Source: Undaria pinnatifida (lineage: Eukaryota > Sar > Phaeophyceae > Laminariales > Alariaceae). From it: a DNA stretch of 64,000 bases. The stretch lies in contig JABAKD010000014.1 in assembly GCA_012845835.1 (NCBI GenBank), positions 6,235,396 through 6,299,395 of the forward strand, read 5' to 3'. Below, in pieces: positions 22,101-30,078 of the stretch. The notes under the pieces were generated by a model that saw only the letters and a list, made by a program, of their open reading frames with translations, was not told where the DNA came from and did not search any database. The stretch's first letter is position 1; each line of letters begins with the position of its first letter. The translations under genes and the position numbers were made by a program.

Positions 22101-25100
22101 AACTATGGGTCGTATGAACTTATGTCAACGATCGTACAGCAGTAAGCCATGTTCTACCGGAAAATGCGTACGAGTATTTATTCCAGCATTTAGGAGTAAA
22201 AAAGGCTCACAAAGGACTGTCTCTCTTATGCTCTTCATTCAGCGTACGATTTGTATCAGACAGTTTATCGTTATATGCGTATCCTAGGATCAAATTGAAG
22301 TGGCGTGGTTAACTTACAGCAGCGACCTTTGTTTGTTAGTTTGTTAGTTTGTTTCTTCTTTTTTTGGGGATATAGCTCGTTGATGGACTATGACTACACC
22401 CACCATAGTTTGTTACAGTACTATCAGTAGTACTTGTTCTACCTGCTTCCTAATGTTTTGTTTTTGCGGAAGTACGTAAGTATATTAAACAAACAACTGA
22501 ATAGTGAGAATGTTTTATTTGTCGTAATGGACACTTGTCCACAATTCTCTTCATTTGTCTAGTATTGTTTATCTATTTGGTACAATTCAGAAAGCGTGTT
22601 TAAAACCCAGTAGACGAATCTTTGCGTTTTATCTACTAGGTAGGATATTTATCGCTGGTAATTACACCAAGCGTAATTTTTATACGTATCTTTCCTTGTA
22701 ACGTTTTATTTTTTGTAGAATGTGTGGATAACATGGATACATCCATATTGCGGCGGTTGATACACCCGACCGGATATGAGACCCATTTGTTTTTGATTAT
22801 TTTACGAATTTGTTTTCTAAGTATGAGGCTTCTCTAGCAATCTGACTTCGCATTACGGGGGTGTGTTAAAAGTATGAACCTTGGATTCAAATCTAAGTTA
22901 ATGCGCAGTCTATTCGCACGAATAAGATATGCAGTTGAATCTTGAGTTGAATCTTACGTTGAATCTTCGGTGTAACCTAGATGTAAACGTAGATTTGAGT
23001 ATGTTAAGGTTGTCCCGTTGTCCCGGTATTCTACCGTACTATGGGCATTGTTCCGTGATGATCAGGTGGTGATGCACCCCACCATGATCACTCTCCCAAC
23101 TCTCCCAACTCTCCCAACTTTCCCAACTCTTCTTCTTCTCTTTTTGGCCTCAAGAGCCCTTTCCAAACTATCCTTTTTCTTTCTTATCACAAGTGATCTT
23201 AACAGACACTTCGGTGCCACCTCTGCATCTCTTCGCATAGAAGACAGAGCCTTCACACAACCATTGTGTTCACAGGCTATTCACACACTCAACACCCTTT
23301 AACAGAGTTCTCTGAAAAATGGGAACGGAGCCTAAAATGAGAACCAAGCGTTATCTCCAGAACCATGTGGTGTATCAGAGAACCGAAATGATCCTGCGAA
23401 ACCCCTTGGCCAGCCCTGTGAGAGGAGCTCGTCAGAACGGTCATGCTCCATCTCATGCCTTCGGGTGGGCGCAAAAAGCGATATACGCTGGCTCTATGGT
23501 GATTTCTCTAGATGCTGGCTACCGAGGCGATGCCGAGGACTTCCAGCCTGAGCGACAGCTCATTCGAAGGCTGCTGTACAGCCCCACAGGACTGTCATTT
23601 TTTTTTTTTTTAGTTGTACATAATTGGTTTGCTTTCTAAAAAAAACCGTCCGTTCTCATTTTAGGGCCCGAATTAACGAGGAACTTGCAAAATCGAATTT
23701 CGATTTTTTTTTTCTAATTTCATGAAAAATTCACGAAAAATTGAACTTTGGTTCTTATCAAGGAACGGCGCAGTGCGTTCTAGGAAATAAAAAAATTCAA
23801 AAAACGCAAAAGGGTCAACGAACACCCGTGGGCAACGACCGAGGCGAGCGATGGCTCGCGTCCTCCCCGGAGCGCCGCGGCTAGCCGCAGATTCTTTTGG
23901 CCGGCAGCGGCTTGGAGGCTATGGCTCTAGGTGTCTCTTGGATGGGCTGGCGCCACCCCGCCGCCCGACACGGGCAGCAGCGACGGGGATATAGCGGTCG
24001 AACTTCTGAGCGAAGTCATCATGTGGTAGTTGGTCGTGTAACTTTCGAGGTGCAGGGCGACGAAAAACTGGGTTTGCGGCGGTCTCGGTTGTTTTCGAAG
24101 CGTCGCAGGCGGTCTAGGCTGTGCTAAGGACCTTCGGAGGCCGCGCTGCGGCTGCTCCGGTGGTCCTACCTCTCGCAATGTTGGCTTCTCGCCTCTCAAT
24201 CAGCCGACGACATGGCACCAATTCGCGTGGCCGGCTTCGGTTACACAGAACAAGCCATGTCTAGGTGGACAAACTCCCTAAATTCAATTTCGATTTTCGA
24301 CAAAATTCGACCGAGAAAGTCTTTTTTTACTTCTTTGTTGAATTTGATTTTTCGTAATAATTCTGAGAATGCCTGCTTGGTGATTCATTTCTTGACCAAT
24401 CAGATGCAAATTAAATTAAATTCTTTAAAAAAAAATCGAAATTCGATTTTGCAAGTTCCTCGTTAATACGGGCCCTTAGGCTCCGTTCCCATTTTTCAGA
24501 AAACTCTGTTCTTTGCTTCGAACAGGGATAGTACCGCGTACGGAACTCGATAATTATCGTGTTTGTTGATCCCTACGAAGCGTAGAGGGCTTACCCGTTG
24601 AGCTGACAATAGTGGGGTAGTGAAGTCACCGGTAGGAAGACAAGTATAAGACGAACAAATATATATTACGTTGCTCCTAGCCTAGGCGCAGCATGGAGTG
24701 CGCTCGCCAGGAAGAAAGGCGGATAAATAGGCGGAGTATTTCCACCATCCCGATATCCCGCTATCATGTAGTCAACTTATCACTGCAAACCCCTACAATA
24801 CTCAACCGTCATCATATCCGCATCATATCCAAGCATACAATCAACAAATAATGAACACTGCTGTATTTTTGTCCATAACCCCCCCCCCCCTTGTAGCACC
24901 GGATCATTAGCGCTGCGCTGCTGTTTTCGTCTACGCATTTTCACCCTTGCAGCTACACGGATCCCAGTAACACATTGCTGTCAACATCTGTACATTTCCG
25001 CCTGCCTCCCGCAGCAACAAATAACTTTGTTCAACGAGGGCGACTTCGCCTACACCCTTGGCGGTCCCGAACCATCCGACCTCGTCGACGGATTTCAGCT

Positions 25101-27228
25101 CCGCTCGGTGAACCTCAACCAGCTTGCCGCGCTAGAGGAACAAGGCATCTCGATGACACTCGTCAACCTCGGACCCTGCGCGATCAACCTGCCCCACATT
25201 CATCCCCGCGCCACAGAGGTCAGTAACCATGTGCCAAACGGTTGACCGTGAATCCGTGTGAGGGGTGTGACGTGTGTTTGTCTTCTTGCCGTGCACCATC
25301 CTAAGAATAAATTCGTGTGTACAGGAGTTACGGGTGGGTAAAAAGAGATCGGAAGGCATGAAAACGAACCAGGGGCGGACGCGGTTGAGACCCTATAGTC
25401 TATGGCACAGTAAACGCAATGTCATGCATTGTATATACGTAAGGCATAATACGAGAGTATTGTTCGATGCGAGGATGCGAAAAATGCATGTACACGGCGT
25501 CCTGTGTCCCCGGTCAGAGCTTGCAACAAGCCGACTTCATCGAAGAAATATAGCGACAAGTAGTGCTTCAGAAGTAGAAGAGTACCCGTTACATTCATGA
25601 TTTTCTCGCGTTTCGCCACCCCGTGTTGGCCGTCGTGCTTACGACGAGAGCATTGCGATACAAATGCGAGCGCGCATACCACATATGGCGATGGAAGCTA
25701 ACGGCAAGCGGGTTGAAGAAACGTGTGTGCTGCAATGATCTCTACGCCGTAGCTCTGACCACCCCGTCTTACCGGTCGCTCTTCTATTGCGCAGATGCTG
25801 TACACCATCGGGGGCAACCACCTACGGGTGGCGTTCGTGGAGGAGAACGGCGGCGAGGGTGCCGTCATCAACGACCTCATGGAGGGCGACGTGGCCTTCT
25901 TCCCCCAAGGCCTCATCCACTACCAGCAGAACCTTGACTGCGAACCGGCGACATTCCTGGCCGCCCTTAACTCGGAGGACCCCGGGGTGGTGCCCATCAC
26001 GACTACCTTCTTCCAGCTACCCGACGAGGCTATCCAGGTCAGCTAAAGAGCGTTGCACATGGCCGGCCCATACGATACTAAATGCTGCCTGTTGAGTTGC
26101 AGACCTAGCTACCGAACACACCAACCGGCAGTTTGTAATGTATTCCCCGTGCCATCTACGGTGTAGACTACTATAGTTGCACACTTTTGCTCCAGTGCCC
26201 CCTCCCGTTGTGTACCTCAGAGACCCGGGGTTAGGTAGCAGATATCAATCCCACTTTCCCCCCAAACTACGGTGCACATTGCGTTATGTTGTAGGCGTCT
26301 GATTTGCGGAAGTAGAGAAGCAGGGCCCTTCCTGTTTCGGAACCGTTTGGGTGCGTGACAGCGTCGGGTTGCAGCGGTAGAATTATCGCGATAGGACATC
26401 GTGCCTGAGGCTTGAGCTATAAATAGACGGCCACCAGGCCACGCGAAAGTCCTTACGATTGTAGTTGAGGGGGCAGTGGTGGTCAGAAGTCCCGTAGCAG
26501 GTCGGCCTTGTCACAAATCACTTTCGTTCAATGGTAAATGTTTTGGTGGATACTGGCAAGGGGAGGGCGACGTAAGGTCTGCCAAAACGATGCGTGTCGA
26601 GGGTAGCCGAGGTACACCATGAGTTCGAAGCAAGCAGTCAGTGCTGCCTGCTATAGCTTGGTGTGAGCATGACTTATCTCTAGCACGGCTTTCCCATCAC
26701 TGCTAGAGGTCCGCGATCGCTCGCTTTACATATCACGATGTTATGTGCCCCCGCTGACCGCAACCTCAGCGATTTCGCTGTATCTCTAGAGAGGCCTGTC
26801 GATCGATGTAAAACGGGTTGTTTGTTGACACACTGCACGATGCTATTATCTGCCCGCCATGGGCTTCAGTTGTTTCGACAGCCCAAATCTGGTTTGCGCG
26901 CACTGCTATGGTGGATGCTCTGCGCGGGTAAGACATTTTTTTAGATGTGTTGCTATTCCAAAGGTGATTCCACACGCGCCGTTTAGAAATCCTCTTTATG
27001 CCCCCCGTCGCTTCTTAAATTCATTTTTCTCTATTCCTGCTTGACTGTTTCCACCGTGTTGGTTTGCAGGCGTCGCTGAACTTGGACGACGCCGGCCTCA
27101 AGAAGCTTATGGAATCTCTGCCGGAGGCACCGGCGATGGCTCAGCGTATGTGCCTCCAGCGTTGCGGCCTTCTGGACGATGAGGACGACAGCTACAGCTA
27201 CAACCACGACGGCGGCGACAAGCACTAA
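13175..27228 (+). CDS. Germin-like (cupin) secreted protein, gene 2, with a 10.4 kb transposon stack in intron 1
   Basis: Exons are 13175-13276, 25015-25218, 25795-26037 and 27070-27228, all GT-AG and phase 0, giving 235 aa. Exon 1 encodes a signal peptide (MKTSFCAAAAVGLVAMG...). Exon 2 ends PHIHPRATE (ligands His95, His97, Glu102). Exon 3 carries GDVAFFPQGLIHYQQN (His144). Exon 4 ends with an acidic Asp/Tyr/Ser tail and DGGDKH. Compared with gene 1 it has EGDFAYTL for EDDFAFSL, LEEQGISMTL for LEGQGISMAL, and PDEAIQ for PSEAIQ. Intron 1 is 11.7 kb because of nested LTR elements, against 1.2 kb in gene 4. All four exons stay open and splice sites look normal, so the gene may still work, though transcript levels could be affected. 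It is divergent from gene 1. Confidence 0.9.
14350..14450 (+). repeat. Short minisatellite-like repeat in intron 1 of gene 2
   Basis: Two copies of a unit containing (G/C)CACCCGGCT, CTATAT/TGCACCGTGATGACCTG and an ACA-rich spacer. The same unit is expanded to about six copies in intron 1 of gene 6 (61058-61412). Confidence 0.5.
14482..14768 (-). repeat. Left LTR (3' LTR by coding orientation) of the outer element
   Basis: 287 bp, TG...CA termini. It differs from the right LTR at one visible position (CTCGTCAGG here, CTCGCCAGG there). The adjacent internal bases, read on the minus strand, are AGCAGGGAGGC, a plausible polypurine tract for plus-strand priming. Confidence 0.9.
15565..15818 (+). 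repeat. Tandem repeat, two copies of about 125 bp
   Basis: The block from ACGGTTTGGCTCAGCTGGGT to the CCCCGAACCCC end occurs at about 15565-15690 and again at 15695-15818 with scattered changes. It lies between the RNase H remnant and the left LTR of the outer element and has no clear coding content. Confidence 0.8.
15800..16279 (-). pseudogene. Copia RNase H fragment of the outer element
   Basis: Minus-strand frame 16279-15875 contains LRAVARYTKSP, a hydrophobic segment and LVAYADADYASKATDRRSVS, the typical RNase H region of copia polyproteins. It goes out of frame near 15880. A second frame then continues with TFSISEAEYVALADT, the family's usual TLSTTEAEYVALGE-type motif. So the domain is frameshifted. 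The upstream reverse transcriptase region, expected at higher coordinates on this strand, is missing. Confidence 0.8.
16300..17430. other. Interior of the outer element without recognisable domains
   Basis: By copia order, reverse transcriptase should lie here on the minus strand, but I see no YVDD-like or other palm motifs. The sequence is probably deleted or strongly decayed element DNA. Confidence 0.45.
17441..17848 (-). pseudogene. Gln-rich reading frame of the outer element
   Basis: A 135 aa minus-strand frame is rich in Gln, from CTG/CAG runs. It follows the gag-like frame at 18309-17938 but in a different frame. It could be a decayed continuation of gag. I recognise no domain. Confidence 0.3.
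17657..17953 (+). repeat. Duplicated CTG/CAG-rich module
   Basis: The block AACTGCTGCTGCTG... through GTCTCAAG and TACGAGCTGT occurs at about 17657-17745 and again at about 17869-17953, 212 bases apart. It probably arose by local duplication plus slippage inside the outer element. Confidence 0.75.
17938..18309 (-). pseudogene. Gag-like coiled-coil reading frame of the outer element
   Basis: A 123 aa frame starts MPEGEVNMGDVDVEALAARA and is followed by a Glu/Leu-rich heptad-like helix (LAKMRELEELLAIRDQLEKE). With the inner insertions removed, its start codon lies only about 120 bases inside the 5' LTR of the outer element, where gag should begin. No zinc knuckle is seen. The call rests on position and orientation rather than a recognised domain. 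Confidence 0.35.
18371..18792 (+). repeat. 5' LTR of the inner copia-type element
   Basis: Starts TGTTAAAAGTATGAACC and ends GGCTATTCACA. It contains a short CTCCCAACT repeat at about 18600-18640. It matches 22864-23285 without a visible difference. Confidence 0.93.
18793..18803 (+). other. Primer-binding site complementary to the initiator tRNA-Met anticodon arm
   Basis: GGTTATGAGCC directly follows the 5' LTR. Its complement GGCTCATAACC is the anticodon stem-loop of eukaryotic initiator tRNA-Met. Drosophila copia primes from a half-molecule of this tRNA cut in the anticodon loop. The position at the LTR edge supports the same mode here. Confidence 0.75.
18905..19020 (+). repeat. (CATCAG)n microsatellite in the element leader
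   Basis: CATCAG hexamers with occasional CGATCAG or CTACGG variants run up to the start codon of the inner element's open frame. They give two low-complexity frames that I do not call as genes. Confidence 0.9.
19022..21577 (+). CDS. Copia-type Gag-Pol of the inner element, lacking reverse transcriptase
   Basis: 851 aa from the ATG after the CATCAG repeat. The gag region covers about residues 1-300 (UBN2-like helices, e.g. WDGMVRKYQNSTRQRRRILKQ). A zinc knuckle CSHCKKPGHRFQNC starts near residue 316, and a second Cys/His cluster WCSLHNTDRHDNSDC near 351. An aspartic protease with the active-site triplet in TADSGASSHF has its Asp at residue 469. The gag-pre-integrase HRRLLGHP...CDTC follows near 640-680. 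Then LVSTDLLGYADMAKCTDDHS begins an integrase core that soon degenerates: later stretches (DN..QYTSRALR, SVPNTYAQS) resemble integrase but lack the intact DDE context. No RT or RNase H follows. The frame is still open, and the LTRs are identical. Confidence 0.9.
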   Translation: MGESTKAGDAVDKLVRALNGKFNGLKFDVWKRTAQSVISMRHAGISDILEGRPCPEPELVSPRPSSRRSRPSRAVTRSQAADETDIQSGETPPADTAENVQPDAGSTPVVTAHLPPSSSGYSTLPAATSVLWATDDNISNLEDIKHWHRDNRLLFDFLFLSTSGAAASFLLQFKPKRGELANGKAAWDGMVRKYQNSTRQRRRILKQQLSHMVMTDGQDPDVFINEVYYLRDELVDMGEVFNDDSILDIVLEGLTDEYVQVKYSAEADDDFTLDRAVITMRNMYANRAMRNGPLRKAKGRESAMVVTSTPSAVVTCSHCKKPGHRFQNCFKRKGKISGKKPPPTPRKNSWCSLHNTDRHDNSDCRSQMRDDNITRRPRPGQQNGRHNNNRSAHANTATTPTSTTQMEAYVPEIHAPSTSTAAATTAATSTSFATPSCPSSPPVGLGYSFIAAPPIKIAAQPVDFSMTADSGASSHFIDNQLLPGIEHKMNHYMQLDPPVIINVAGNHRLYGVGQGVLVVQVLDHIGSKHSVQLPVTIVPGLGRHLFSGGSAAARGVTMIIATQSYLDMGAFAIPLRKDSHCPSLYQLDLTTGATSRTPETAFPTISGKNFKPETVLAVHASTTLKATTSLPETIPANIGHRRLLGHPKQVIAEVKNIPEYGANFSDTLSACDTCKIIKSTQQEHRKILRPNLSSEHTKLVSTDLLGYADMAKCTDDHSRVKRGSFIEEAPSVQPTAYSATSQVRARELALQRQGLPKQQFDNVSQYTSRALRMDKTNRPVSTSVPNTYAQSMASPQAEECKPSATSAGRSTTSARRTPSKLQHLEAATTAPSRKTAFDHRDGLVKYLRQPP
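21578..22863 (+). other. Inner element region between the ORF and the 3' LTR, no RT
   Basis: Nearly 1.3 kb without a recognisable domain, AT-rich towards the right. In an autonomous copia element this side would hold RT and RNase H, about 2 kb of sequence. A G-rich tract (ACGGGGGTG, ending at about 22863) next to the 3' LTR fits a polypurine tract. Confidence 0.6.
22864..23285 (+). repeat. 3' LTR of the inner copia-type element
   Basis: 422 bp, the same as 18371-18792 on reading, followed by the target duplication CACTC. Confidence 0.93.
23301..24510. mobile_element. Foldback/TIR element, non-coding, inside the outer element
   Basis: The ends AACAGAGTT(C/T)TCTGAAAAA and the following GGGAACGGAGCC are inverted copies of each other. 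The arms continue as GGGCCCG(A/T)ATTAACGAGG... so each arm is about 95 bp once the MITE in the left arm is discounted. A 4 bp direct repeat CTTT flanks it (23297-23300 and 24511-24514). It is 1210 bp including the nested MITE. Its GC-rich middle (about 23820-24250) contains only short frames and no transposase. It sits about 48 bp inside the right LTR of the outer element. Confidence 0.82.
23335..23661. mobile_element. 327 bp TA-flanked MITE inside the foldback arm
   Basis: The left end AAATGAGAACC and right end GTTCTCATTT are inverted. TA lies on both sides (23333-23334, 23662-23663), the target duplication typical of Tc1/mariner elements. The intact right arm of the host element reads GAGCCTAAGGGCCCG where this insertion splits the left arm, so the insertion can be seen by comparing the two arms. 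No transposase is encoded; a 106 aa open frame covers most of it. Confidence 0.75.
24560..24846 (-). repeat. Right LTR (5' LTR by coding orientation) of the outer element
   Basis: 287 bp, TG...CA, one visible difference from the left LTR, followed by the target duplication AATAA at 24847-24851. Confidence 0.9.
24880..25014 (+). repeat. Acceptor-like decoy repeats at the end of intron 1 of gene 2
   Basis: A C run plus TTGTAGCACC, then CCCTTGCAGCTACAC, precede the true acceptor CCCGCAG|CAACAA at 25014/25015. The module GCTGCTGTTTTCGTCTAC lies between them. Similar modules precede exon 2 in the other cupin genes. Confidence 0.45.
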
Positions 27229-29440
27229 ACACTAATGTTTCTTGTGTATAGAGTCGAGTGCTCGTAGCACGCGGTTTTTGTGCATTTGTGTGTATGCAAA
27301 ATAGTAGCGTTGTAGCGCTACCCATAGCATGCATCCTTCTAGATATTCGGGCACCTGTGCCCATAGTACACGATATTGTGGCGACGCAAAATGTCGGCGA
27401 AGTGCTTGTGGTGCTAGATGCGATCGTGCGCTTAGCTACACGCCTAAATAGGAGCCCGACAGCCACAGCAAGCACTGAAAGTGACCCAACGCGTGCTCTT
27501 CTGCGTAAAGGGTTCGGTGAGCTCGCAGTACCATGCTGCTGCTGAACGTACTAGTCTTCGGTGTTGCATGGTGGTAATGTTCCCGCTGGGGATGTACAGA
27601 AGACGCAAAATTTCGCTGGAAATGTGCGCCGTATAGTGCTCGCGCGGAATTGTGGCGATGTGGCCGCTAGATGTGTGTACTGTTCATGAGGGGATTGTCG
27701 TCGTCTCGGCTGTCGAAGGCGAGGAAAAATGGTGCGTCGGATAGAAATGGGGGGAGGGGTGCGAGTTGTGTTCAGCGTCCTTGTGACGCTTGGGTCTAGT
27801 GCTATATATAGGTAAAGTTAGTTTTATAAGTTAGGGTGCTTTGGTAGGGATGTGATGTGTGGCATCCCCTACGCTTCTTGGTATGGGTCATCGTATATGT
27901 GTGTTACTTGACACGCGTCCGCGGATAAACCGTGTTGTGTGCGCGGAACATAAGGCGGCGGGAAAGTTAATAGTGCTTTCGGGCCACAAGATAAGAGTGT
28001 ATATAATGTATTCCACCCTCGTCCCGAGTATTTGAGGCGGTTTGACTGTTACCCACAATACAAGGAGAAGACACATGATGCGTGCAGAAATGCGGGCAGG
28101 GTTAAGAGTTGCTTAGTGTCCCCGAGTTGCTTGGCGCAATAGTCGTGAAAACATGTACAAGCGTTCCGTAGTTTTGGGTGCATTGAGATGGGGAGATGCC
28201 CAGTCATGTATGTACCCTTTTTGTGGAGATAAATAGGCAGGGCTTGGACACGTTCAGTGCCCTTGTGGCGTTGGGCTCAAATTTTGTAGAAAAAGGAATT
28301 GGTGTAACGGTTCGGTGGGTTTTGTTCAGGGGTCAGGACTCCATGTGGTGCTTTGACTGAAGTTTTGTAAGGGAACGCGTTCTGTACCATTGGGTGTACT
28401 TACAGCGCAAGAGATGTCATCGCTTCCTATTGTATGGTTATTGATGGTGTGCGTGATATGAAATGATGGGCCAGGTGGCCCACGCTGTGCTCGAAAAATG
28501 ACGACGGAACGTTGTGTATTTTCCACGGCAGATCAAGAACTTGTACATTGTCACATTCTGCTATTTACGTACTTGTCGACGTCAGTTGTCGAGGGGGCAA
28601 GGAAAAAAGTTTGTCTGTGGAGAAATGGGCAGGGCTTTGACTTGTTCAGTGTCCTTGTGACGCTTGATTCAACTGTTGTATATGGATGGTTCAGGCGCTT
28701 TTATTAGGGGGGTATGGATCGCCCCCTGTACGCCTTGGTAGTTGGGCAATGAATGTGACTTGAGATGCGCCGGATGGCCCGCGTTGCCATCGAAAAATTC
28801 GATAGCGTTGGGAACCTTCAGCACTTTCTCCCGCGAATTGGGACATCATTTTACAGGTGTACCTGCTTTTTTTTCGTTTTTGGAGGAATGCACGGTTTTA
28901 TATCTTGGTTCTGTGTATCTTCGTGCAAACCTCGTTGCATGCATGCCATGCGGGGGTCCCAATGTCATCCTTCACGCGAGTCTTCTCGTTCACTAGTTGA
29001 AGAGCTTGTTCAGGCAGTGGAAAAACACTGCGAACGGAGATGCGCCTTGAAAATGTCGGAGATTGAGTCGAGCATTCCCGCCGCTCCTCTCGTGCGAGAG
29101 ATGAATATCCGCTCCTCTCGTGCGCGAGAGATGAACATGCAAGAGCCGACGCGCACCACATCGCCCATTCATTATGCTTCTTCAAACTTCGTGTGCAGAA
29201 AGGCAAAGGTCACTTTCTCCCATATTCGCAGCACATTATACTTCGAAGTAGAGCATTCTCGCCGCCGCTCCTCTCGCAAGAGTTAAATATGCACAAGAGT
29301 TGACGCACACCGTGCGCAGCATCGTTCATTGTGTTTCTTCAAACGCTGTTGTGCAAGAAGGCATCCAAAGGTCACTTTCTCCAAATTTTCGCAAAAACAC
29401 CTGTGAGCGTATAAAACATTATTACAGAGTAGATCACACA
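27229..29440. other. 3' flank of gene 2 with three spaced copies of a module
   Basis: The motif GTTCAG(T/C)G(T/C)CCTTGTG(A/G)CG(C/T)T occurs at about 27770, 28251 and 28645, each in a wider G-rich context (GAAATGGG.. AGGG..). Unit 2 has the same three at about 45390, 45859 and 46240. The inverse complement occurs once behind gene 1 (6590-6615). No protein is recognised. A second repeat block is at 29040-29430. Confidence 0.55.
29040..29430 (+). repeat. Degenerate repeats with GCTCCTCTCGTGCGAGAGATGA
   Basis: CCGCTCCTCTCGTGCGAGAG and variants occur at about 29069, 29108 and 29265, and AAAGGTCACTTTCTCC at about 29205 and 29370. The first motif is a near-palindrome (CTCTCGTGCGAGAG). The block is repeated in unit 2 at about 46660-47040. 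Confidence 0.65.
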
Positions 29441-29454
29441 CATGCTACAAAATG

Positions 29455-29595
29455 TCGACGCGTGCTATTCTCTAGAGGCATTAAGGTATACCGCATTTTG
29501 GCAATTTTTCTTCCTGAAATGACGGCGCTACTTAACCCTGAATGATCGTGGAATGACTTTAGAGCAATATTTCTTTGTGGTAGCAACGTTATTTT
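29455..29595 (+). mobile_element. Partial MITE copy, GACGCGTG family
   Basis: Starts CGACGCGTGCTATTCTCTAG and keeps GGTATACCGCATTTTGGC and CTGAAATGACGGCGCTACTTAACCCTGAATGATCG, then stops at the next copy. The unit 2 counterpart is at about 47087-47220. Confidence 0.6.
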
Positions 29596-29843
29596 GACGC
29601 GTGCGCTACGGTAGAAGTGCACTGACTCGTCACTTTTTTTTCTGAGGTGCCTCACTTTGGGAGCTTAAGACATGTCCATATCCCAAAAACTGATGTGGAG
29701 AAAAATAAAACTGCTGCGCGCTGCCGGGGATGAAACATCCCCATGGCCGAGGCATACTCCACGAGGATCATGCAAAAAAAACACCCTAATTCCGACTATT
29801 TTGGGTTAAGAAACCCCGTATTTCGGAAAAAGCACTTCATTCA
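29596..29843 (+). mobile_element. MITE copy, GACGCGTG family, right end replaced
   Basis: Begins GACGCGTGCGCTACGGTAG and carries TGAGGTGCCTCACTTTGGGAGCTTAAGAC and GACTATTTTGGGTTAAG. Its right terminus is missing where the next copy starts. The unit 2 copy is 47221-47475. Confidence 0.7.
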
Positions 29844-30078
29844 GATGCATGCTACGATAGAGGTATACCTTTTTTTGGCTAAAATGGTTTCTGAATGACG
29901 CGGGGGCCCCTTAACCCAAAATCGCCGGAAATATAGACCTTTTCGTTTTGAATTATTCTTTGCTGTGTACCCAGGCCGTGTGGGATCTTTCATGTGTCCG
30001 GTACATAGCAGTTTTGATTTTCTCCGAATCAGTTTTTTTTGCCTTAGAGAGGTCTTGAGCTCCCAAACTGAGGGGTAG

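Larger units (their letters stand above)
18371..23285 (+). mobile_element. Inner copia-type LTR retrotransposon, recent, non-autonomous
   Basis: Flanked by 422 bp LTRs that look identical and by a 5 bp target duplication CACTC (18366-18370, 23286-23290). The order is LTR, primer-binding site, CATCAG repeat, one 851 aa gag-protease-integrase-like frame, about 1.3 kb without a recognisable domain, a G-rich polypurine tract, LTR. Reverse transcriptase and RNase H are absent. Identical LTRs imply a recent insertion, so the enzymes must have been supplied by another copia element. Confidence 0.92.
14482..24846 (-). mobile_element. Outer copia-type LTR retrotransposon, decayed, hosting nested insertions
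   Basis: Two 287 bp direct repeats, each starting TGTTTGTTGATCC and ending AATCAACA, bound the element. They differ at one base that I can see. A 5 bp target duplication AATAA flanks it (14477-14481 and 24847-24851). The paralogous intron of gene 4 reads AAGACCAATGAACAC at this point, i.e. an empty site. A copia RNase H remnant on the minus strand near the left LTR, and a purine-rich tract next to that LTR, show that the element reads right to left. Its interior was hit by the inner copia-type element and by a foldback TIR element. Reverse transcriptase is not visible, so it was probably already non-autonomous. Confidence 0.9.
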
